Shown here: positions 55,439 through 64,000 of the stretch, piece by piece
Position numbering within the stretch: the stretch's first letter is position 1
How the letters are laid out: the number at the start of each line of letters is the position of its first letter
NCBI GenBank assembly: GCA_914767885.1
Contig: CAJZBQ010000012.1
Span: 248,001-312,000, forward strand
Reading direction: 5' to 3'
Length of the DNA stretch: 64,000 bases
Source: Blepharisma stoltei
Lineage: Eukaryota; Ciliophora; Heterotrichea; Heterotrichida; Blepharismidae
Position numbers and translations under genes: made by a program
Notes under the pieces: model-generated
Seen by the model: only the letters and a program-made list of their open reading frames with translations
Database searches by the model: none
What the model was told of the DNA's origin: nothing

Positions 55439-58400
55439 ATGGACCTTTTCAACTCAATTGTGGACTATTTAGAAAGCAGGCACCTTCTAAAATCAGCATC
55501 AATGCTCAGGGGAATAATAAAAAGTATTAGTTTTGATGATCATCTCACAGATCGTGAAAAAAATTTGCTAGCTCGCCCCCTTTCTTCGTGAGCTAACAAA
55601 AAATTTTGTTGGCTCATTGAGGTAGTTATTTTTTATTTTTTAAATAAATTTTCTTATCGAAATTTAAAAAATGGGAAATAAAAATTATGTTTGAAATGCA
55701 GTTGCTTAAATTTCAAGAGAAATAGCTAGAGATTTCATTATAGCTCATACCCCAATATAGATTTCTATATCGAGCATAATGTCCTGGCCTCTTGAACGAG
55801 CAAAAACAGACTCTCTCAAAGAGATGATGTCAATCTCTATATCAGTAAGTGTTAAAAAGTGCCATGTCAAAAAATGGTGACAAGTGAGAAAAAATTTGAC
55901 AAGTAAACGCGCCAATTTTAAAAATGGTTTTATTATTAAATTAATTTAAAATTTAAGATACCCAATTAGACTGAGAGCACCCAATCAATCAGCTTTTTGA
56001 TAAAAACCTAATCAAACACTAAATGTAGCATTTCATTTTTAGACATCTTGGAGAGAAATAATGAAATCATAAATATCTACGACTTTCATACCTCCAAAAA
56101 AACTCAAAAGTCCCCCTTTAACCCATCAAAAGTTTCCAAGAGTTCTTGCTTCAGTTGATACATCTCTCAAAATCTCCAATAATTTTTGGACTTATGCTCG
56201 ATACAAGATGTCATCAAGATGGCGTCGTCCAGTATGGAGAAACTGATATGAGTAATTCCTAAAGAAAAATTCAAAAGTGCGACTCCTTCCGTTAGCTCAT
56301 CAAAGGTCTCCAAGAGTTATTTCTTCAGTTGAGACATCTCTCAAAATCTCCAATAATTTTTTGACTTTTGCTCGATTCAAGATGGCACCAGTATTGTTGA
56401 ACTGACTTTAAATAGTCTATAGATAAAAATTCAAAAGTCCAAACCCATCAAAGATCTCCAATAGTTATTGCTTCAGTTGAGATATCCTTTAAAATCTCCA
56501 ATAATTTTTGGACTTATACTTGATTCAAGATGGCAACCAGTATTGAGGAACTGACTTGAAAAAGTTATAGAGAAAAATTCAAAAGTGCGACTCCCCCCAT
56601 TAATCCATCAAAGGTCTCCAAGAGTTCTTGATTCAGTTGAGACATCTCTCAAAATCTCCAATAATTTTTGGACTTATGCTTGATATAAGGTGTCATCAAG
56701 ATGGCGTCCAGTATAGAAAAACTGACATTAATATTACCTAGAGAAAAATTCAAAAGTGCAACTCCCCCCTTTAGCCCATCAAAGGTCTCAACTAGTTATT
56801 GCTTCTGTTGAGACATCTCTTAAAAACTCCAATAATTTTTAGACTTATTCTTGATTCAAGATGGCGTCGTCCAGTATGGAGAAACTGATATGAGTAATTC
56901 CTAAAGAAAAATTCAAAAGTGCGATTCCCCCCTTTAACCCATCAAAGGTCTCCAAGAGTTCTTGCCTCAGTTGAGACATCTCTCAAAGTCTCCAATAATT
57001 TTTGGACTTATGCTTAATACAAGATGTCATCAATATGGCGCTCAGTATGGAGAAACTGACATGAAAGTTTATAGAGAAAAATTCAAAAGTGCGGCTCCCC
57101 CTTCAACCCATCAAAGATCTCCAATAGTTATTGCTTCGGTTGAAATATCTTTAAAAATTTCTAATAATTTTTAGACTTATGCTTGATTCAAGATGGCGTC
57201 CAGTATGGAGAAGCTGAGAATGGCATCTAATTTTATTAATAAATTTTATATGTATCATTTATTATTTATGTATTTGTTATTATCATTATTATTAATTTAT
57301 ATAAAACCTTTTAAAAATTGGCGCGTTTACTTGTCAAATTTTTTCTCACTTATCACCATTTTTTGACATGTCACTTTTTAGCACTTACTGATATAGAGAT
57401 TGACATCATCTCTTTGAGAGAGTCTGTTTTGCTTGTTCAAGAGCCAGGACATTATGCTCCATATAGAAATCTATAAAGGGGTATAAGCTATATAATAATT
57501 ATCACTTACACACCGAAATATTTTTTTCACCCACGTAAGATGGGTTTTAACCAAAAATTAGGGTTTTTCCAATTGTTTTGCTCCATCACCGAAGGGAGTA
57601 AGAAAAATCGAATCAAGCCTAGGAAATAAAGAAAACAAAGCAGGTGTTTCTCAAGAAAACGAAGCAATTATGGAAAATCTAATGACACGACTGATATCAA
57701 ACCCAAAGATTGCCCAGAGCAAAGCTGTTGAAAATAATCTAGAAAGGCTTTTCGAAGTTAAGGCATTTCAAAAAATGGTTTCGTGCGCAGATCAATTATT
57801 TTTCGATAGTGACAGCATGAATATTTCATCCAAAATAGTTCACAACAACGATAAAGATGCCAGCTCTGGGTCAATTGCCTCAAGTTTACACGAATCCCAA
57901 GACCAATCAGAATCATATAGAACAAGCCAGGAATACTCATCAGATAAACCTGGGAATTCAGAAATTGACGAATATGAAGACGATGATGACCCTGGCTATG
58001 AAGCTTATGAGTGCTCTGAGGAAGATTTTGAAGAAATAAGCCGACAATTAGGCGACAAGTATGGATTTCCTGCTAGAGCTGCATACCCTAAAAAAAACGA
58101 AAATAAAGAAGAAAGACGAGAGCCTATAAAGCCTCAGTTTCCTCCACATATAAAATTCCCAAAAAGTGGGGATAGTTTTTATCCTAACTCCCCCTTCCCC
58201 TTTAAATTTAGGGTTTTTTTTAGAAATGAATTTTCTCTTTGAAAAAATTTTAAACTATAAATTATTTTATGAAAATTTGATTAAAAAATTAATCAGTATA
58301 GCAAATGTTTATATAATATTCTACTTTCACTTTTACCATTAAATTAGTTCAAAATTATTTTATAAAATTAACTATTGAAAAAAATTCCAATTAAATGGGA

Positions 58401-59558
58401 TTAAAGTACATAAAAAATAGATATTTTACCGAAATTTTGTTCCAATTTAAAGGTAGAAGGAGTAAAGAATTTGACGGAGTTGTATATGATTGCTATGACT
58501 TAAAGGTTATCACTGATAGAGAAAGGACAGGTTTTGAGGAAAATAAAGAATTTCCTATTGTGGTAGATAGTGTTATTGCGGGGAGATATAAAGTGATTGA
58601 GTTTTTGGGGTCTGCTGCTTTTAGTAAAGCTATTCAGTGTTTGGATACTTTTACAGATGAAATGGTATGTTTGAAAATTATTGAAAATAATAAAGATTAT
58701 ATCGATCAAAGTATAGATGAAATAAAATTGCTACTATATATAAAGGAAAATGGGGATGCTGATGAGCATAATGTTTTAAGGATTATTGATTATTTTTATC
58801 ATAAAGAGCATTTGTTTATTGTAACAGAATTACTAAGGGATAATCTCTATGAGTTTTATCGCTATAACAGAGAGCACGAAGATGAATTTTATTTCACAAT
58901 GGGACATCTACAAAGAATAACAGTCCAAATCTTAAAAGGTCTTGAATTTCTCCACAGCCTTCTGTTAATTCATTGTGACCTTAAACCTGAAAATGTTCTA
59001 ATAAAATCTTATAGCCGCTGTTTAGTCAAAATTATTGATTTAGGCTCCAGCTGTTATATTCATGATCATTTAAGCTCTTATGTTCAAAGCAGATCTTACA
59101 GAGCTCCAGAAGTGATTATGGGCTGCACTTATGACTATCGAATTGATATATGGTCATTAGGATGTATTTTAGCTGAACTTTGGACTGGAAATGTTCTATT
59201 TCAGAATGATTCTGTGCAAGGATTACTCGCTAGAGTTGTAGGAATCGTAGGACCATTTCCAGATTATATGTTTAAACATGGCAGGCATGTAGGGAATTAT
59301 TTCACAAGGGAAAAGTTGATATACCAAGTTTCTGATGAAAAAGTGGAGGATTCATCCAGCAATCTTGGGGGTAAAAAGATTATGATTTTTGTACCTAAGA
59401 AAACATCTCTTAAAGCAAGACTAAGGGCAGATGACGACATGTTTGTTGATTTTATTGCTAGTTTATTAGAACTTGACAAAGAAAAAAGACCGACTGCATC
59501 TCAAGCATTGCAACATCCTTGGCTAACTCAATGTAAGTATCCAGATGGGCTTCCATAA
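55439..59558 (+). CDS. LisH-domain DYRK-family protein kinase
   Basis: 603 residues after removing two IESs (2030 and 278 bp). N-terminus DLFNSIVDYLESRHLLKSA is a LisH dimerisation motif; a Ser/Asp/Glu-rich linker follows; kinase domain at about 270-585 with FLGSAAFSKAIQC, VCLKII, HCDLKPENVLIKS, DLGSSCYIHDH and the DYRK-type loop SYVQSRSYRAPEVIMG carrying the Y-x-Q-S-R activation region. DYRKs phosphorylate Ser/Thr after tyrosine autophosphorylation. LisH plus DYRK is known from plants and protists. Confidence 0.9.
55742..57490. mobile_element. Family-A element inside another IES
   Basis: Inverted repeats of about 190 bp starting TAGCTCATACCCC, as in the IES at 4442-5082. The interior is mostly a satellite array. 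The insertion site is a TA inside the older MITE. Confidence 0.85.
56060..57225. repeat. Satellite array, seven ~163-bp units
   Basis: Each unit has AAAATCTCCAATAATTTTT, AAGATGGCGTC-CAGTATGGAG and CATCAAAGGTCTCCAA. Unit starts near 56169, 56342, 56492, 56651, 56821, 56984 and 57152. Non-coding. Confidence 0.85.
58185..58462. mobile_element. IES, 278 bp, decayed family-C-like MITE
   Basis: TAA borders (CCTAACTCCCCC, GGAGTAAAG); ends contain CCCCTTTAAATTTAGG and CCAATTTAAAGG. Excision gives FYPKEFDGVVYD in frame. Confidence 0.83.
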
Positions 59559-59754
59559 AGATTAATATTATTCTTCTCAAGTTAAAATAAATTTTACCAT
59601 TCATTTCAGCTATCCATTAAAATTAAATCTTACTTTAATTAGCATTATCTCTAGTCCCATCAATCCTTAATTGATTTATTCTAAACCTTCGGCCATCATA
59701 TAATCCCACCACCTACTATTATTTTAAAACAAACCCCAAATTTATCAAAAATAA

Positions 59755-61621
59755 ATGTGGATTTTGCTGTTAGTAGCATTGTCTCTCATTTTGCTATTCC
59801 CTCGAAAATTTTTATTTTTCCTCAGAGTGGGGTATTCATTTTACTTCTATCCTCTCTTTTTCTTACTCATCAGGGTTTGGACAGTAAAGGATCCTCAGAC
59901 TCGATGGACATCTCACTCTACGTGGTTTTGCGGTGTCAAATTGATTGAATTGCCTGGAAGTTCCAAAATTCCTTCAGACCGCAGCATCATGTTTTTAGGC
60001 AACCATCGTAACATAGCGGATTTTGTTATTCATGACTCAGTCACAAAATTCACAGCAAATTACTTATCAAGAGCCCTTGTAGGATTTGCATTTCCATTTA
60101 TGGGGATCATCAGCCATATGACAGGGAGATGTTGGTACTTCGTACGTGGCCAAAGCACAAAGGATTTAGAGCAATTTTATGTGTGGCTTGATAAGAAATT
60201 CTCATTTACTGAAAATTTGAGAAAACATCTAATTGTTTATCCAGAAGGCCATAGAAATCTTAAAAAAGAGCCCTTGCCATTAAGGACAGGGATGATTAGA
60301 TATAGAAGTTTCTTTTCAATAGCGCGATAAGGTGCATTCCTAGGTTTTACCGGATGATCTTAAACATATGAAAACTTGCTATTCTTTATTCATGGGGGGA
60401 GAAAAACAGCCTAAATAAAGAATTCTGCCTGATCAATCTCGAGAACTTGAAGAGAGGCTGTGTGAAAAATTTACATTTTGGTTCGTCAAATGAATCTGAC
60501 GAGCCAATTCTGGCCAGTACTTGAAATGAAAAATGGTAGTTGCCAGAATTTTATTAATTTTTTGATGGTGAGGATGATCAGAATTTTAATAAATGGCACA
60601 GGATCAGACAGCTTATTCCTTTCAAACCGATCTAATAATTCCTTTGGTAATAATTATAACTGCTTTATAAAAGCCAAAGTTTGTGCTAAGCGCTTGCTGT
60701 TCTTTACGAACTTACTAATGACTCATATGGTTTTCGTTAGAAAATTAAAATGGAGTTAATAATTAAAAACTTGTTGATCGAGTTGTGTTTTTGCGGAAGG
60801 ATAGATTTCTAAATAAATGATGCCAATTTAATTATGACTAACTGCTTTATAAAAGCCAAAGTTTGTGCTATGCGCTTGTTGCTCTTTACGAACTTTACTA
60901 ACGATATTAAAATTTTCTTCTTATAATATTTTTAAATTTCTTTAAATGTTAAAAAATAAAATTTTAAAATAATTATATCAATATAAATAAATTTTTTATA
61001 AAAAATATTTTTAAAATAATTTTTTAAAATTTATTATATCTTTTATAAAATGGGGCTTTAATTTTAACAATATTTTTAAGTGGATTGTCTTATCCTGTGC
61101 CATTTTATTAAAATTCTGATCATACTTGCCATCAGAAAATTAATAAAATTCTGGCAACTATCATTTATAATTTCAAGTAGCGGCCAGAATTGGCTCGCCA
61201 GATCCATTTGACGAACCAAAAGTGTAAATTTGCAAATAGCCTCTCTTTAAGTTCTCGAGATTGGCCAGCCAGAACTCTTTATTTTCACTGTATGACTCTC
61301 TTACAAAGAAGGAACATCAGATTTTCATGGCCCAAAGACCTTTTAGTCAAACCAGGAAGCACGCCTTATCGCGCTATTGAAGAGAAAGTTCTATATGCAT
61401 ATCTGCGTAAAATGCCTGTACAGTTCTTTATGTGTGATGGCTATGACGAAGTTTTGAACGAGAAAAAATTAACAGCTTGTTTTGGAACTTCAATTGTAAA
61501 ATTCAAGCTTTTCCCTTTAATTGATCCCAAGGACTTTGATACTGTTGAAGCTTTTATTGATAAAATCAAAATAGACTTTGTAGAAAGCTTTTATGAAGTA
61601 AGGAAAACCACTAATAAGTAG
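59755..61621 (+). CDS. PlsC-type acyltransferase
   Basis: 257 residues after removing a 1093-bp IES. N-terminal hydrophobic anchor (WILLLVALSLILLF plus a second segment), then NHRNIADF, matching the catalytic NHx4D box, and VYPEGHRN, the second substrate-binding block. After the IES the chain runs RYAYLRKMPVQFFMCDGYDEV. Lysophospholipid acyltransferase of the endoplasmic reticulum, exact substrate unknown. Confidence 0.87.
60301..61393. mobile_element. IES, 1093 bp, with ~300-bp terminal inverted repeats
   Basis: Ends TATAGAAGTTTC and GAAAGTTCTATA; similarity continues inwards for about 300 bp per arm (shared AATAGCGCGATAAGG, CTCGAGAACTT, GAGCCAATTCTGGCC). A ~57-bp unit (AACTGCTTTATAAAAGCC...) is repeated directly at 60658 and 60840. 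No transposase frame. Confidence 0.88.
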
Positions 61622-62528
61622 ATTTAATAAGCTATAGAAATAAATTAGAGAAAAAACCTTCAATATTAGTTTCATAAAAGTAATATGTTGAATTTTAGAC
61701 AGCTTCATTTTAAAACATAACAAATTAAATTAATTTATGTGTAAATATCTAAAAAACATTAATTAGCGAAACAAAAATTTTGTTGAATTAGCAAATTCTT
61801 AGTAAGGATTTTCTTAAATATATTTGCGATAGATAAGTTATATCAGCAATCGTAAAGATAATAATCATGCAGGCGGGATTAAGTAAAAATGCCCGGATGA
61901 CCCCTTAGATATCAAATATATTATAACTCTTAATAAAAATTGATGATTCATCACCCGTTTCATTATAAAGGCACGCAAAATTGATTTAACACTTTTAATT
62001 TTAATTAAAAATAACTTACCAAATATGCATAGCAGCAAATAGATTAAAAGCTGAATGCCAGTTATTAAATCTTGAAGACAAAATATCGATTTGTACTAAA
62101 CTCCCCTCTCCGTGAGCGAACAAATTCATTGGAAAGATCTCTATTTTTTTGGGTAAAAACCCGTCCTACTTGATCGAACAAATTTTTTTTATGCAAATTT
62201 TTATAATGAAACCTCTGGTTAATTCTGTTGAAATTTTAACAGCTTGATAAAATTTACAATATTTGCTTTCCAAATTGGATTTTTTGAAAAAAAAATTAGT
62301 ATAGAGTTTATATATAGATTTTTAAAAATAAAATCAACACCCTCCGGAACAAAATTTCTTTGTTCGCACAGGAGGGGAGTAACACTCTTTTAATTAATTT
62401 GTTTGCATTGCTCTTAATGGCTTTATAAGGGAAAAAATTAGTAATCAATTTAATTGCAGCAATACAAAGAGAGGCCAAATAAGTTGAAAATATTTCATTG
62501 ATTTATTCTAAGCATTTCAGTAAAATAA
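61622..62528. mobile_element. Spacer with a decayed family-B MITE
   Basis: 62097-62380 keeps the plan of family B (TAAACTCCCCTCTCCGTGAGCG ... GGAGGGGAGTAA, core GAGCGAACAAA), with many substitutions. Rest AT-rich, no gene. Confidence 0.65.
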
Positions 62529-63820
62529 ATGTCAAAACCTATATTATCTAGAAAGCAAAGCAAAGAGTCCATAATTCCTGCAAAAACAGATACTCTATCA
62601 CAAACTCAGCCAATTAGCTCATCGCTTCTAAAAAATTTTTCTGCATTAAGCTTATCAATTTCAAAATTTCCTAAATTAAACGAATCATTGAAGCTTAAAA
62701 ACAAGTCTCCACTTAAGAAAATCGTAAGATCACGGTCAAAATCCACACTAAAGCATCCAAGTGATCTAAATTTATCAAAAATTGATATCGTTATTTGCAG
62801 ATTTTTGAACTTTACCACCTAAGTGTGGAAATTTTTTTCCGCGTGTGAAAAGGTGTTTTTCACGTGTGGAGCCCTTTTGATTTCACATGTGTAATCCTCT
62901 TTTCACACGCGGAAAAATTTCCACACTTAGGTGGTAAAGTTCAAAAATCTGCAAATAACGATATTAGTGTAAAGCCAAAATCAAAAAGACATAACAGATC
63001 ATGCTCCTCCAGCTTCATCATGGACCCTCAAAATAAAACTTTTATTGGGCTATCAGAAGGAAAACCAAATGAAAGTAAAGTGGTAAAGCTTGACCAGTCC
63101 ATTGACAATTTCAAAGCAATTTCTGTCGAAAATTCATGCGAATTAAAATTTACGAATTCTCCTGATCTTGAGCACAAGTTTGACCAAGAACTAAAAAAAT
63201 TTGAAAAAATGACCGATAATGATTTTAAATTAGAACAAAAGTTTTTATTTGCAAAAAATACATTTTCAAAAATCCTTGAAAACGACAATGAGTTTACCTC
63301 AATTTTAATTAAAATAAAAGGTGTCTATGATGCATACATAGAACATTTACTTTTAAAATGCGAAAACAAGTTAAAAAAATCGATAGATTTGCATTTAGAA
63401 AGCAAAAATTTGTCTAATCACATTGAAAAATCAAGAGAAAAAATCATAGAAGACTACAAAAAATTAAAAACAGAATTAAATGCAGCAAACAAAAAAATCA
63501 ACGATTCAGTTGTTAGGGAGAAAAAATACATTAAACTTTTAAGTTCACTCGAAAAGCAAGGGTACCCCATACAAGAAATCTATAATAATCTCAAAATGGA
63601 ACCGAAAAAGAACAGAAGTTCTCTTGCTTCAATCGATGAAGACTCATCAACAACTACAGATTATTCAGAGGTTTCTAGTCTAAAACGTGATAGTAACGTT
63701 CCGATCCCGAAATTGTCGCTTCCCGAACACTTATCTGATGGTTATCATCAAGAATTCATGTCTAAATTTAGCGAGTTTTCTGAGTCATGGAGAATTCAAA
63801 TAGAAAAAGACAAAAGATAG
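62529..63820 (+). CDS. Coiled-coil hypothetical protein, 371 aa
   Basis: Joined by removing a 176-bp IES (KID/ISVKPKSKR). Ser/Lys-rich N-terminus with KKIVRSRSKS; long helical middle (ESKNLSNHIEKSREKIIEDYKKLK); acidic C-terminal part with SSTTTDYSE. Probably cytoskeletal or basal-body associated; unrecognised. Confidence 0.72.
62786..62961. mobile_element. IES, 176 bp, almost fully palindromic
   Basis: Arms of about 70 bp are near-perfect complements from GATATCG inwards. The ~45-nt loop has CACGTGTGGAGCCCTTTT and TGTGTAATCCTC. TA at both tips. Excision restores frame exactly. Confidence 0.9.
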
Positions 63821-63853
63821 ATAAGTAAATAAAATTTATAAATTTTCCCGTCA

Positions 63854-64000
63854 TTAGTTATTGATCAATGCTTGTCTCTTCCTCTTTCTTGCTTTTATGA
63901 TATTCTTTATTACGCAACCGATAATAATCAATATAATCACTCCGAGAATGCAAACTAGAATCTTCGCCCAGGTTGGGAATGCTTCATAAGTGTCATTGTC
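63854..64000 (-). CDS. C-terminus of a single-pass membrane protein (partial)
   Basis: Reads DNDTYEAFPTWAKILVC, then a hydrophobic stretch (ILGVIILIIIGCVI) and a short basic tail ending RQALINN at a TAA (63854). Looks like a type I membrane protein tail; the rest is beyond the window. Confidence 0.6.
   Translation of the reverse strand, partial: DNDTYEAFPTWAKILVCILGVIILIIIGCVIKNIIKARKRKRQALINN

Larger units (their letters stand above)
55569..57598. mobile_element. IES, 2030 bp: family-B-like MITE split by a family-A element
   Basis: Outer ends TAGCTCGCCCCC...TTCGTGAGCTAACAAAA and TTGTTTTGCTCC...GGGAGTA. The centre of the B-type sequence (GATTTCATTATA/TAATTATCAC) is interrupted by 55742-57490. 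Excision gives AAT-TTG-CTA-AGA-AAA in frame. Confidence 0.87.

Noticed and set aside
1-64000. Bacterial contamination or prophage explanation for GC-rich islands
   Set aside because: Islands carry target duplications, share tips and tails with one another, and sit inside ciliate genes and IESs.

Overview
This window looks like germline (micronuclear) DNA of a heterotrich ciliate, most probably Blepharisma. Three things support this. (1) TGA is read as tryptophan in many genes, for example in the DHHC-C-P-W motif of a palmitoyltransferase (TGA at 2369-2371) and at 33193 in a MAP kinase. (2) Six genes contain GT-AG introns of exactly 15 or 16 nt. (3) About two dozen coding regions are interrupted by TA-bounded segments whose exact removal restores conserved proteins in frame, which is how internal eliminated sequences (IESs) behave. 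The code assignment, the tiny introns and MITE-like IESs are established for Blepharisma; naming the genus is my inference.

Layout, left to right: signal-peptide gene fragment and a 15-nt repeat field (1-1030); DHHC palmitoyltransferase; farnesyltransferase alpha with two IESs; mitochondrial J-protein; a nested trio of retroposons (6407-8108); a decayed copy of a small gene found intact at 10960, with several MITEs between; VPS39-like protein; threonine aldolase; a secreted protein with a retroposon inside an IES; eL29; ankyrin protein; GRIP golgin; peroxisomal-type citrate synthase; kinase-kelch protein; uL13; Rab; SANT protein; ERK-type MAP kinase; RING-like protein; FAD monooxygenase; threonine 3-dehydrogenase; several ciliate-type hypothetical proteins; an ATG8-like protein carrying a retroposon in an exon; eIF4A; RCC1-repeat protein; a multispanning membrane protein; LisH-DYRK kinase; PlsC acyltransferase; coiled-coil protein; and the C-terminus of a membrane protein at the right edge.

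The genes are dense, mixed in strand and mostly housekeeping, with no operon logic. Two enzymes of threonine breakdown (aldolase and 3-dehydrogenase) lie about 25 kb apart, probably by chance. The germline-limited fraction is the striking part. It includes short unique IESs (64-123 bp); a MITE superfamily with poly(C)/poly(G) ends and one shared skeleton but exchangeable core sequences; long-TIR elements; palindromic fold-backs; and a family of GC-richer retroposons that begin with TATA(C)ATTAAAATGG, end in (TTAGA/TAATC/CCTAA)n and carry 12-15 bp target duplications. These layers are nested inside one another (MITE in MITE, long-TIR element in MITE, retroposon in MITE, retroposon in retroposon). 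In almost every gene, subtracting the proposed IESs and introns gives a length divisible by three. No tRNA, rRNA or CRISPR array was recognised.
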